A program made the translations under genes and the position numbers. DNA of 64,000 nucleotides, taken from positions 1-64,000 of the forward strand of contig NZ_SMKY01000010.1 of NCBI RefSeq assembly GCF_004349235.1, in the 5' to 3' direction. The notes beneath the pieces were generated by a model. That model made no database searches, was not told the DNA's origin, and saw nothing but the letters and a program-made list of their open reading frames with translations. Positions 47,178 to 54,972 of this stretch are shown here, one piece after another. Each line of letters begins with the position of its first letter. Position 1 is the stretch's first letter. The DNA comes from Actinomadura darangshiensis (GTDB lineage: Bacteria; Actinomycetota; Actinomycetes; Streptosporangiales; Streptosporangiaceae).

Positions 47178-48308
47178 TCAGCGGGACATGGCCCGGATCA
47201 GGTCGGCCACCCGGACGATGCCCAGGCAGCGGCCCACCTCGTCCACCACCACCAGGTCGTCGTAGACGCGCTCGTCGTCGGCCCCGGCGGCGCGCAGCGC
47301 GGCGATCGCCGGGACGGTCCGCGGCACCGGGCGCGGCGGGTCGGCCAGCCGCGCGGCCGGGCGCCGCGCGTGCAGGGCGTGGCCATAGGCGCCCGACAGC
47401 TGGAGCAGGAAGCGGGTCCGGTCCACGCTGTGGATCGGCCGCTGCCGTCCGTCCACCAGGACGACGCTGGTGGCGCCGGTCTCCGCGTTCAGCGCGGTGA
47501 GCACCTCGCCGGCGGTCGCCGTGTGCGGCAGCGTCACCGCCGGCAGCGTGAACTCCGAGACGCGGGGCCCGAGGCCGGCGCCGGGCCGGGGCGGCGCCGC
47601 GTGCTCGCCCGTGACGGGAATGCTGACCGGCATTCCGGGACGCCACTCCGGCGGCGCCAGCGCCGGCCCCTGGACGAGCCTGACCCCGGCCTCCCGCATG
47701 TGCACCACCTGGTCGCGCGTCGCCATGCCGGGTGCCAGGACGTGCGTCTCCAGCCGGTGGGCCAGCTCGACCAAGCTCGCCACGAGCGCCGACCGGCGGG
47801 GCTCGGTGACCGCGCCGCGGGCCAGTTCGGCGTCGAGCTTGAGCAGGTAGGACGCGCCGTCCGCCAGCAGGTCCAGCGGCGCGTGCGCGGAGCCGAGCCC
47901 GGCGGACCCGACGAGGTATCCGGCGCGGCGCAGCGCCGCCAGGGCGGCGGCGACGGCCGGGCGCCGGGCGGGCGGGAACCCGCCGGCGACGCAGAGGATG
48001 ATCTCCTGCGGGCGCCGGCCGGTCTCGCCGAGGCCGTGGTGCAGCTCGCCCAGCAGGTCCTCGCCGGACGCGAGGGTCTCGGCGTGCAGCCCGATCTGCA
48101 GCGGCAGCGGGGTGCCGAGGTCCGCGGCGGCGCGGGCGGCCTCGACGGCGCGGCGCACGTCCTCGGACGCCGGGTCGAACCGGACCGGGACGCGGGACGG
48201 CGCCGTCTGCGCCTCCACGGCGACGACGGCGCCCGTGCCGAGGTCGACCACGGGGTGGAACACGGCCCGGGCCGGGAGGAGGGCATCGAGGGTCTCGATG
48301 GCGGACAC
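47178..48308 (-). CDS. Degenerate EAL-domain protein with C-terminal CBS pair
   Basis: A 376-residue protein. Residues about 10-230 have the length and secondary-structure order of an EAL (c-di-GMP phosphodiesterase) domain. The EAL motif reads EAQ (32-34), and the DDFGTG-type metal motif is replaced by AGLGSAHA, so catalysis is unlikely; nucleotide binding is possible. Residues about 250-375 look like two CBS modules (TSVVLVDGRQRPIHSVDRT, DDLVVVDEVGRCLGIVRVADL), which often bind adenosine nucleotides. Start GTG 48308. It stands alone, 30 bp from the convergent regulator gene. Confidence 0.72.
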   Translation of the reverse strand: MSAIETLDALLPARAVFHPVVDLGTGAVVAVEAQTAPSRVPVRFDPASEDVRRAVEAARAAADLGTPLPLQIGLHAETLASGEDLLGELHHGLGETGRRPQEIILCVAGGFPPARRPAVAAALAALRRAGYLVGSAGLGSAHAPLDLLADGASYLLKLDAELARGAVTEPRRSALVASLVELAHRLETHVLAPGMATRDQVVHMREAGVRLVQGPALAPPEWRPGMPVSIPVTGEHAAPPRPGAGLGPRVSEFTLPAVTLPHTATAGEVLTALNAETGATSVVLVDGRQRPIHSVDRTRFLLQLSGAYGHALHARRPAARLADPPRPVPRTVPAIAALRAAGADDERVYDDLVVVDEVGRCLGIVRVADLIRAMSR

Positions 48309-48402
48309 ACGCGCATCATGCCGTCCGCACGACCGCGAAACCACACTTGTCAGGCGAAGTTAACCCACAATTCGCACCGGCGCACGGGCCGGAAGCGGCA
48401 GG

Positions 48403-48798
48403 TCACAGGCCGCGGCCGCCCGCCAGCGCCGACAGCAGGTAGGTCGCGCCGGCGACGGCGGCGAGCCAGGCGTAGGCGGTGATGTCGGCGCCGCGCAGCG
48501 ACTGGACGACGAGCGCGCCGACGACCGCGACGGTCAGCACGTCACCGGTCATCGCGGCGGCCCGCAGGTGGGCGCGGGCCCGGGTGCCGGAGCCGAAGCC
48601 CTCGCTGAGCGGCAGCGCCGGCTCGTTGCGCCGGTAGGCGAGGTAGGCCGCGTACCCGGCGAGGGCGGCGAGCGCGATCAGGGCCGTCCCGGACCGCCCG
48701 TCGGCGGCCAGCACGGCCCCGACCACCACACCGGCGCCGAGGACGAGCCCTGGCACGGCCCACCGGCTGACACTGCGGCGTTCGGGAGCGATCCACAT
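48403..48798 (-). CDS. Small membrane protein of unknown function
   Basis: A protein of about 131 residues with three to four helices: WAVPGLVLGAGVVVGAVLA, ALIALAALAGYAAYLAY, DVLTVAVVGALVVQSL and YAWLAAVAGATYLLSAL. No family is recognised. ATG 48798 has AAGGA eight bases upstream; ATG 48807 is three codons earlier but has its Shine-Dalgarno too close. It is divergent from the AIM24 gene cluster. Confidence 0.65.
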   Translation of the reverse strand: MWIAPERRSVSRWAVPGLVLGAGVVVGAVLAADGRSGTALIALAALAGYAAYLAYRRNEPALPLSEGFGSGTRARAHLRAAAMTGDVLTVAVVGALVVQSLRGADITAYAWLAAVAGATYLLSALAGGRGL

Positions 48799-48866
48799 GG
48801 GGTTCATCCTTCCCGATCCGCGCTTGCGGCGGACCCGCAACGCGCCGGGCTGTATCTTCTCGCTTC

Positions 48867-49505
48867 GTGGCGCAATTTCGGTTGAACGGCTCGAAGATGC
48901 TCGCCGTCGACCTCGGCGGCGAGACCATCAGGGCGCTGAACGGCTCCATGGTCGCCTACGAGGGGCAGATGGCGTTCAAGCGGCAGGGGGTGACGGGCGG
49001 CGAGGGCCTGCGCGGCGCCCTCAAACGCAAAATCGCCGGCGAGGGCATGACGCTCATGGAGATCAACGGGCAGGGGACGGTCTACCTGGCGAGCGAGGCG
49101 ACGGAGGTCACCCTCGTCCAGCTCACCGGCGACACGCTGTTCGTGGAGTCGGAGAGCCTCCTCGCCCTCGACGGCAGCCTGCAGACGGGCGTCCACTTCG
49201 TCGGGCTGCGGGGGATGGGCACCGGCCAGGGCCTCGCCACCACGAAGGTGGACGGGCACGGCACGGTCGCGGTCCTGTCCGACGGGCCGGCGATCGCGCT
49301 GGAGGTCACACCGCAGACGCCGCTGTGCGTCGACCCGCACGCCTACGTCTGCCACCACGGGCAGCTCCAGCAGGACGTGGTCACCGACGTCAACTGGCGG
49401 ACGGTGATCGGCCAGGGATCGGGGGAGAGCGTGCAGTTCCGGTACCACGGGCACGGGCTGGTCTACGTCCAGCCGGCCGAGCGCGGCGGGATTCTGGAGA
49501 TCTGA
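48867..49505 (+). CDS. AIM24-family protein 1
   Basis: A 212-residue protein of the AIM24 (DUF124) family, a beta-rich single domain of tandem strands. LAVDLGGETIRALNGSMVAYEGQMAFKR and GLGQGLATTKV-like GTGQGLATTKVDGHGTVAVLS are recognisable, along with CVDPHAYVCHHGQLQQDV. The yeast member acts in mitochondrial membrane organisation; bacterial roles are unclear. TATCTT lies eight bases before GTG 48867, suggesting leaderless expression. It is the first of three tandem paralogues; its stop overlaps the next start by one base. Confidence 0.85.
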   Translation: MAQFRLNGSKMLAVDLGGETIRALNGSMVAYEGQMAFKRQGVTGGEGLRGALKRKIAGEGMTLMEINGQGTVYLASEATEVTLVQLTGDTLFVESESLLALDGSLQTGVHFVGLRGMGTGQGLATTKVDGHGTVAVLSDGPAIALEVTPQTPLCVDPHAYVCHHGQLQQDVVTDVNWRTVIGQGSGESVQFRYHGHGLVYVQPAERGGILEI

Positions 49506-50158
49506 TGCCCGGCTACCAGTCGATCAACTCCAAGATGCTCCAGGTGCCGGTCGGCCCGGGGCAGGAGGTCTACAGCAAGCGCGGCGCGATGCTCGCCTAC
49601 ACCGGCCCGGTGTCGTTCGCGCCGACCACCACCGCCGGGCACGGCGTCGGCGGCGCCCTCGGGCGCGCCGTCGCCGGCGAGCACAGCGCGATGATGCACG
49701 TCACGGGGCAGGGCAGCGTGATGTTCGGGCACGGCGGGCTGCACGTCACCGTCGTCGACCTGAACGGCGCCGACACCCTGTACGCCGAGGCCGACCGGCT
49801 GCTGGTGCACGACGCCTCCCTCCAGGTCGGGACGATGTTCATGGGCGAGCAGGGCGGCGTCCGCGGCATCGTGCGCGGCGCGGTCAGCGGGCAGGGCCTG
49901 TTCACCACGACGCTCATGGGGCGCGGCTCGTGCGCGCTGCTGTCGCACGGCGGCGTGATGGAGCTGCCGATCAGCCCGCAGCGTCCCGTCCACGTCGACC
50001 CGCAGGCGTACGTGGCGCACCGCGGCCAGGTGGAGAACAAGCTCACCACGGCGGTGGGGCTGCGCGAGATGATCGGACGCGGCTCCGGCGAGGGCTTCCA
50101 GCTGCAGCTGAGCGGCTCCGGCGTCGTCTACGTCCAGGCCAGCGAGAGGAAGATCTGA
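49505..50158 (+). CDS. AIM24-family protein 2
   Basis: A 217-residue paralogue of its neighbours. INSKMLQVPVGPGQEVYSKRGAMLAYTG and GQGLFTTTLMGRGSCALLSHGG align in order with AIM24-1, as do VDPQAYVAHRGQVENKLTTAV and GFQLQLSGSGVVYVQASE. ATG 49505 overlaps the upstream stop (TGATG), so both proteins are probably made in fixed ratio. It is soluble with no signal sequence. Function unknown. Confidence 0.85.
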   Translation: MPGYQSINSKMLQVPVGPGQEVYSKRGAMLAYTGPVSFAPTTTAGHGVGGALGRAVAGEHSAMMHVTGQGSVMFGHGGLHVTVVDLNGADTLYAEADRLLVHDASLQVGTMFMGEQGGVRGIVRGAVSGQGLFTTTLMGRGSCALLSHGGVMELPISPQRPVHVDPQAYVAHRGQVENKLTTAVGLREMIGRGSGEGFQLQLSGSGVVYVQASERKI

Positions 50159-50161
50159 CCC

Positions 50162-50917
50162 GTGAGCACGTTCGGCACGCAGACCTGGAACCCGCACTCG
50201 CTCCCGGCCAACGACAACGTCAACCCCTACGCCTTCAGCGTCGACCTCAACGGGCAGTGGTTCGCGCAGAAGGGCAAGATGATCGCCTACTACGGGCAGA
50301 TCAGGTTCGAGGCGCTGTCGGCGGGCCCGCTGGACTCCCTCGTCGCGCACACCTTCAACTCGCCGCTGTACGCGCAGGACTGGATCGTCGCGCAGGGGCA
50401 GGGCAAGCTGCTCCTCGCCGACCGCGGGTTCGACGTCAACTCCTTCGACCTGGAGAACGGGAACCTCACCGTCCGGGCGGGGAACCTGCTGGCGTTCGAG
50501 CCTGGCCTGGAGCTGAAGCAGTCGATCATCCCCGGGTTCCTGACGCTGATCGGCACCGGGCGGTTCGTGGCCGCCTCCAACGGGCCCGTCCACTTCGTGG
50601 AGCCGCCGATCAGGATCGACCCGCAGGCGCTGCTCGGCTGGGCCGACTGCCCGTCGCCCTGCCACCACTACGACCACTCCTACATGCGCGGGGCGTTCGG
50701 CGCCGCCCGGATGGTCTTCGGGATCGGCGGCTCGTCCGGCGAGGAGCACCAGTTCGACTTCACCGGGACGGGCACCGTGCTGATGCAGTCGTCGGAGGCC
50801 GTGATGAACGAGGACGTCCTGCTGCGCGACCTGGAGGGCCAGATCGGGCTGGTCGGCACCTCCGGTCTCCAGCGCCTCCAGCGGACGATCACGCAGCGGC
50901 TCTCGTCCAGCGGCTGA
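50162..50917 (+). CDS. AIM24-family protein 3 with Cys/His insertion
   Basis: A 251-residue, more divergent AIM24 paralogue. It keeps FAQKGKMIAYYGQIRFE, WIVAQGQGKLLLADRG and FTGTGTVLMQSSE. It adds a Cys163-x3-Cys167-His168-His169-x2-His172 cluster (ADCPSPCHHYDHSY) and a C-terminal helical tail (LRDLEGQIGLVG to the end). The Cys/His group could bind a metal, which the other two paralogues cannot do at this position. GTG 50162 follows the upstream stop by three bases. A 13-bp hairpin terminates the operon. Confidence 0.82.
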   Translation: MSTFGTQTWNPHSLPANDNVNPYAFSVDLNGQWFAQKGKMIAYYGQIRFEALSAGPLDSLVAHTFNSPLYAQDWIVAQGQGKLLLADRGFDVNSFDLENGNLTVRAGNLLAFEPGLELKQSIIPGFLTLIGTGRFVAASNGPVHFVEPPIRIDPQALLGWADCPSPCHHYDHSYMRGAFGAARMVFGIGGSSGEEHQFDFTGTGTVLMQSSEAVMNEDVLLRDLEGQIGLVGTSGLQRLQRTITQRLSSSG

Positions 50918-50947
50918 CCCGGGGGCCCGGACAGCCGGGCCCCCGGG
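50918..50947. terminator. Bidirectional hairpin after the AIM24 operon
   Basis: CCCGGGGGCCCGG (50918-50930) pairs perfectly with 50935-50947 around ACAG. It begins one base after the AIM24-3 stop and lies just beyond the stop of the convergent VOC gene. Confidence 0.75.
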
Positions 50948-50954
50948 GCACGCG

Positions 50955-51752
50955 TCACGCCTCCGGTTCGGGCGCCGGCCTCATCACGTGGAACGGGACG
51001 CCGAACGGGTCCCGGACGGCCGCCGACCGCCCGTACGGGCTGTCCTGCGGCTCGGAGTCGACCGTGCCGCCGCCGGCGCGGACCCTGCGGACCGCGTCGT
51101 CGGCGTCATCGACGGCGAAGTAGGTCAGCCAGGACGCGACCGGGTCGCCGCCGCCGCCGAGGACGGTCTCGGAGCCGCCGAGGATGCCGCCGATGTAGCG
51201 GCCGTCGCCCGCCCGGCGCAGGACCTTGTAGTCCATGCCGCCCGGGACCGGCTCCAGCTCGTAGCCGAACACCGTCCGGTAGAACTCGCCCGCCGCCTCC
51301 GCGTCGGGCGCGGCCAGCTCGTTCCACACGAACGAGCCCGCGTCGTTGACGATCCTGGAGCCCACGTGGGCGCGGCCCTGCCAGAGGCCGAACTGGGCGC
51401 CCTGCGTGTCCGCGACGATCGCCATGCGGCCGAGGTCCATCACGTCCATGGCCGGGACGACGACCTCCCCGCCCGCGTCCGTGACGCGCTTGACGAGCCC
51501 GTCGCAGTCGTCGGCGGCGAAGTAGACGTTCCACCAGTACACGTCCGGCTGGTCCTCGGGGTTCGCCATCATCCCGGCGACGGGCTCTCCGCGCAGCGTG
51601 CAGAGGTTGTAGTGCCCCGCCTCCTCGCCGGTGTCCTGGAACTGCCAGCCGAGCAGCGTCCCGTAGAACGTCTTGGCCCGGTCCAGGTCCGGGACGCCGA
51701 TGTCGAGCCAGTTCGGCGTACCGTCCGGCGCGTTGCTCGTGACGTCGGTCAT
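50955..51752 (-). CDS. Tandem VOC (glyoxalase/bleomycin-resistance fold) protein
   Basis: A 265-residue protein with two VOC modules (about residues 14-125 and 140-260). TPNWLDIGVPDLDRAKTFYGTLLGW and FVWNELAAPDAEAAGEFYRTVFGY are the paired starts of the beta-alpha-beta units; FGLWQGRAHVGS and DPFGVPFHVMRP end them. VOC proteins bind metals or small ligands and include hydroxyacylglutathione and resistance enzymes; similar tandem forms in actinomycetes are of unknown substrate. Start ATG 51752 with GAAGGAG upstream. It is divergent from the ABC-F leader region. Confidence 0.88.
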   Translation of the reverse strand: MTDVTSNAPDGTPNWLDIGVPDLDRAKTFYGTLLGWQFQDTGEEAGHYNLCTLRGEPVAGMMANPEDQPDVYWWNVYFAADDCDGLVKRVTDAGGEVVVPAMDVMDLGRMAIVADTQGAQFGLWQGRAHVGSRIVNDAGSFVWNELAAPDAEAAGEFYRTVFGYELEPVPGGMDYKVLRRAGDGRYIGGILGGSETVLGGGGDPVASWLTYFAVDDADDAVRRVRAGGGTVDSEPQDSPYGRSAAVRDPFGVPFHVMRPAPEPEA

Positions 51753-51897
51753 CGGACTCACACTCCTTCGTGCCGGGGCCGCAGGCCCCGTTCGCTGTCC
51801 GTCGCACGCCCGCCACTTCCCATCCTGGCCCCCGGTGCGGCGTTCACACATCGCGCGCGCCGCAATCGGCATGGCCGGGAGCGGCCTGGCGGTCGCG

Positions 51898-51903
51898 TAC
51901 ACT
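51898..51903 (+). promoter_or_regulatory. -10 element of the ABC-F leader transcript
   Basis: TACACT lies six bases before the ATG of a six-codon leader ORF, placing the transcript start at or near that ATG. Confidence 0.5.
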
Positions 51904-51909
51904 GGACGG

Positions 51910-51930
51910 ATGGTTCCGCTCCCGAACTGA
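51910..51930 (+). CDS. Six-codon leader peptide of the ABC-F gene
   Basis: ATG GTT CCG CTC CCG AAC TGA encodes MVPLPN. It stands about 110 bp before the ABC-F start and immediately before a terminator-like hairpin. Its stop codon is part of TGACAGG, a segment that can pair with two alternative downstream partners. Two prolines make ribosome pausing plausible. It looks like an upstream ORF of an attenuator rather than a functional peptide. Confidence 0.5.
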   Translation: MVPLPN

Positions 51931-52017
51931 CAGGCCCCGCCCAGCGCGCCACGTGACCGTGTGGCGCGCTGTTTCGTGCGCCTGTCCCTCGAGCCGTCCG
52001 TCAGGGGAGCCCTGTCA
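51928..52017 (+). promoter_or_regulatory. Candidate ribosome-mediated attenuator before the ABC-F gene
   Basis: CAGCGCGCCAC (51942-51952) pairs perfectly with 51961-51971 and is followed by TTT, a terminator-like hairpin. GACAGGC (51929-51935) can extend it by pairing with GCCTGTC (51980-51986). Alternatively TGACAGG (51928-51934), which includes the leader stop codon, can pair with CCTGTCA (52011-52017), between the Shine-Dalgarno and the ABC-F start. A stalled ribosome on the leader would mask this segment and change folding. Confidence 0.5.
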
Positions 52018-52019
52018 CT

Positions 52020-53618
52020 GTGATCATCGCGAAAGACATCGAGCTGCGCGCCGGGTCCCGGCTGCTGATCGAGGCCGCCACGTTCCGGGTCAACCCCGGC
52101 GACCGGGTGGGCTTCATCGGCCGCAACGGCGCCGGCAAGACCACCCTCACCAAGGTGCTGGCGGGGGAGGCGCTGCCCGCGCAGGGCGCCGTGACGTCCT
52201 CCGGCACGATCGGCTACCTGCCGCAGGACCCGCGCGACGTCGACCTGGCGGAGCTGGCCCGCGACCGGATCCTGTCGGCCCGCGGCCTGGACGAGGTGAT
52301 CCGCAAGCTGCGCGCGGCCGAGGACGCGATGGCGACCGCGACGGGCGCCGACCGCGACAAGGCCGTCCGCCGGTACGGGCGCCTGGAGGAGCGGCTGCAC
52401 GTCCTCGGCGGCTACAGCGCGGAGGCGGAGGCGGCCTCCATCGCCTCCAGCCTCGGCCTGCCGGACCGGGTGATGACCCAGCCGCTCGGGACGCTGTCGG
52501 GCGGGCAGCGGCGCCGCGTCGAGCTGTCCCGCATCCTGTTCTCCGGCGCCGACACGCTGCTGCTGGACGAGCCCACCAACCACCTCGACGCCGACTCCAT
52601 CGTCTGGCTCCGCGACTTCCTGAAGGGCCACCAGGGCGGCCTCGTCGTGATCAGCCACGACGTGGAGCTGCTCGATGCGGTGGTCAACCGGGTGCTCCAC
52701 CTGGACGCCAACCGCAGCGTGATCGACATCTACAACGTCGGCTGGAAGAAGTACCTCGACCAGCGCGAGACCGACGAGCGGCGCCGCAAGCGCGAGTCGG
52801 CCAACGCGCACCGGCAGGCGTCGACGCTGCTGTCGCAGGCCGACAAGATGCGCGCCAAGGCCACCAAGGCGAAGGCCGCGCAGCAGATGGACCGGCGCGC
52901 CCGGCAGCTCCTCGCCGGCGTCGAGGGCGAGCGGCAGGCCGACAAGGTGGCCAAAATTCGCTTCCCGGACCCGGCTCCGTGCGGCAAGACCCCCCTCACC
53001 GCGGAGGGTTTGTCGAAATCGTACGGATCTTTGGAGATTTTCACCGACGTGGACCTGGCCATCGACCGGGGCAGCCGCGTCGTCATCCTCGGCCTGAACG
53101 GGGCCGGGAAGACGACCCTGCTGCGCCTGCTGGCGGGCGTCGACAAGCCCGACACGGGCGGGGTCGTGGCCGGGCACGGCCTGCGGATCGGCTACTACGC
53201 GCAGGAGCACGAGACCCTGGACGTGGAGCGGTCCGTGCTGGAGAACATGCAGGCGGCCGCGCCCGGGATGATGCCGGTCGAGGTCCGCAAGATCCTCGGC
53301 TCGTTCCTGTTCTCCGGCGACGACGTCGACAAGCCCGCGGGCGTGCTGTCCGGCGGCGAGAAGACCCGGCTGGCGCTGGCGATGCTCGTGGTGTCGAGCG
53401 CGAACGTGCTGCTGCTGGACGAGCCCACCAACAACCTCGACCCGGCCAGCCGCGAGGAGATCCTCGGCGCGCTCCGGACGTTCGCCGGAGCCATCGTCCT
53501 GGTGACCCACGACGAGGGCGCGGTCGACGCGCTCACGCCGGAAAGAGTGATTTTGCTCCCGGATGGGGTGGAAGACATCTGGAGTGACGAGTTTGCCGAT
53601 CTGGTGGCGCTCGCGTGA
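52020..53618 (+). CDS. ABC-F family ATPase (ribosome-associated)
   Basis: A 532-residue protein with two ABC domains and no membrane segment. Domain 1 has GRNGAGKTT, LSGGQRRRVELSR and LLLDEPTNHLD; domain 2 has GLNGAGKTT, LSGGEKTRLALAM and LLLDEPTNNLD. The linker between them (about residues 245-315) is long and basic (RRRKRESANAHRQ, KMRAKATKAKAAQQMDRRARQ), the P-site tRNA interaction motif region of ABC-F proteins. Members act on ribosomes, either as translation factors or as antibiotic-resistance proteins. GTG 52020 with GGGGAG upstream. The leader region suggests antibiotic- or translation-responsive control. Confidence 0.92.
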   Translation: MIIAKDIELRAGSRLLIEAATFRVNPGDRVGFIGRNGAGKTTLTKVLAGEALPAQGAVTSSGTIGYLPQDPRDVDLAELARDRILSARGLDEVIRKLRAAEDAMATATGADRDKAVRRYGRLEERLHVLGGYSAEAEAASIASSLGLPDRVMTQPLGTLSGGQRRRVELSRILFSGADTLLLDEPTNHLDADSIVWLRDFLKGHQGGLVVISHDVELLDAVVNRVLHLDANRSVIDIYNVGWKKYLDQRETDERRRKRESANAHRQASTLLSQADKMRAKATKAKAAQQMDRRARQLLAGVEGERQADKVAKIRFPDPAPCGKTPLTAEGLSKSYGSLEIFTDVDLAIDRGSRVVILGLNGAGKTTLLRLLAGVDKPDTGGVVAGHGLRIGYYAQEHETLDVERSVLENMQAAAPGMMPVEVRKILGSFLFSGDDVDKPAGVLSGGEKTRLALAMLVVSSANVLLLDEPTNNLDPASREEILGALRTFAGAIVLVTHDEGAVDALTPERVILLPDGVEDIWSDEFADLVALA

Positions 53619-53734
53619 CCTGCGCGGTGACTTCCGCAGATCTTTTCTGGCCGAGTGGGTAGCCGAACCGGCGGGAATGACTGATCATGGCGGGGGATAA
53701 CGCAGCGGTCACCACATCACTACGGGAGGTACTC

Positions 53735-53947
53735 GTGGCCGAGACCCTTAAGAAGGGCACCCGCGTGACCGGTGCCGAGCGCGACAAGCTGGCGTCGGAC
53801 CTCAAGAAGAGGTACGACTCCGGTGAGAGCATCCGCGCCCTGGCAGCCGCCACCGGCCGCTCGTACGGTTTCATCCACCGGATTCTGACCGAGTCCGGCG
53901 TCAACCTGCGCGGTCGCGGCGGCGCGACCCGGGGCAAGAAGTCCTGA
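53735..53947 (+). CDS. Small helix-turn-helix DNA-binding protein
   Basis: A 70-residue basic protein. GTG 53735 (MAETLKKGTRV) is preceded by GGGAGG five bases away and is preferred over the upstream ATG 53687. Residues about 15-50 (ERDKLASDLKKRYDSGESIRALAAATGRSYGFIHRIL) form a resolvase-type HTH, and the end is Gly/Arg/Lys-rich (GRGGATRGKKS), likely to contact DNA. Near-identical proteins are widespread in actinomycetes in the order ABC-F, HTH, crotonase as here. It probably acts as a transcription or nucleoid factor; targets unknown. Confidence 0.88.
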   Translation: MAETLKKGTRVTGAERDKLASDLKKRYDSGESIRALAAATGRSYGFIHRILTESGVNLRGRGGATRGKKS

Positions 53948-54093
53948 ACGGACAACGGCCCCCGGATGAGCGCACCGCCTGACCCGGCGCCGCGACCGGC
54001 CGAGTAAGGTTCGGTCGCGGCGGCGGACAGGTTCCGGGTCCCGCCCCGTGGACGGCGGGGCGGGCCCGGTTTGCTCATCGGAAGGAACCACCC

Positions 54094-54882
54094 ATGGGGG
54101 ACGCGACCACGACCACCGGGCCGGCGGAGGCGGAACTCGCCGAGGCCGGTCTGCGGCTGGAGCTGGACGGGGCGGTCGCGACCGTCACCCTGAACCGGCC
54201 GGAGCGGCGCAACGCCATGACGTTCGCCACCTGGCGCGGCCTCGCCGCGATCGGGCGCTCCCTCCCCGCCGGGGTACGGGTCGTCGTCCTGCGGGGCGAG
54301 GGCCCGAGCTTCTCGGCGGGCATCGACCTCGGCATGTTCTCCGGCGGCGGCGAGGGCTTCGCCGACGGCGCCGACGCCGAGGCCACCGACCGCTTCATCG
54401 CGGAGCTGCAGGAGGGCTACACCTGGCTCCGGCGCCCCGACATCGTCACCGTCGCGGCCGTGCAGGGCCACGCCATCGGCGCCGGCTTCCAGCTGGCACT
54501 GGCCTGCGACATCCGCGTGATCGCCGACGACACCGGGTTCTGCATGAAGGAGCCCGCGCTCGGGCTCGTCCCCGACCTGACCGGCACCAAGCCGCTCGTC
54601 GAGGTCGTGGGCATCGGACGGGCGCTGGAGCTGTGCCTGACCGCCCGGACGGTCCGCGCCGACGAGGCGGCCAGGATCGGCCTCGCCGAGACCGTCGTCC
54701 CGCGCGACGCCCTGGACGGCGCCGTCCGCGACCTGGTGGAGGCCCTGCTCGCGGTCAACCCCGGCGCGACCGTGGCGACCAAGCGGCTGCTGTGGCAGGC
54801 CGCCGAGAACACCCTGGACGAGCAGAGCGCCGCCGAGCGCCGCGAGCAGATCGGCCGCCTCCGCGAGATGTTCGGCAAGTGA
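54094..54882 (+). CDS. Enoyl-CoA hydratase/isomerase (crotonase) family protein
   Basis: A 262-residue crotonase. RPERRNAMTFATW is the N-terminal substrate-site motif, LRGEGPSFSAGIDLGMF provides the oxyanion-hole segment, and VQGHAIGAGFQLALACDIRV supplies the second oxyanion NH. The usual catalytic Glu positions read EPALGLVPDLTGTK (Glu before Pro-Ala present) with Asp at the second site. It acts on an acyl-CoA, but specificity (hydratase, isomerase or other) is not determinable. ATG 54094 has GGAAGGA upstream. It follows the HTH gene by about 150 bp. Confidence 0.88.
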   Translation: MGDATTTTGPAEAELAEAGLRLELDGAVATVTLNRPERRNAMTFATWRGLAAIGRSLPAGVRVVVLRGEGPSFSAGIDLGMFSGGGEGFADGADAEATDRFIAELQEGYTWLRRPDIVTVAAVQGHAIGAGFQLALACDIRVIADDTGFCMKEPALGLVPDLTGTKPLVEVVGIGRALELCLTARTVRADEAARIGLAETVVPRDALDGAVRDLVEALLAVNPGATVATKRLLWQAAENTLDEQSAAERREQIGRLREMFGK

Positions 54883-54930
54883 CCGGCCGGGCCGGGGACG
54901 AGAACCGCCCCCGGCCCGGCACGGCGCTAC

Positions 54931-54972
54931 TTCAGTGCCTCCCGTTCAGTGCCTCCCGTTCAGTGCCTCCCG
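54931..54972. repeat. Three exact 14-bp tandem repeats at the S15 peptidase stop
   Basis: TTCAGTGCCTCCCG is present at 54931-54944, 54945-54958 and 54959-54972. Because 14 is not a multiple of three, each copy is read in a different frame; the stop codon of the peptidase lies in the middle copy. Loss or gain of a copy would change the C-terminus. Confidence 0.85.
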
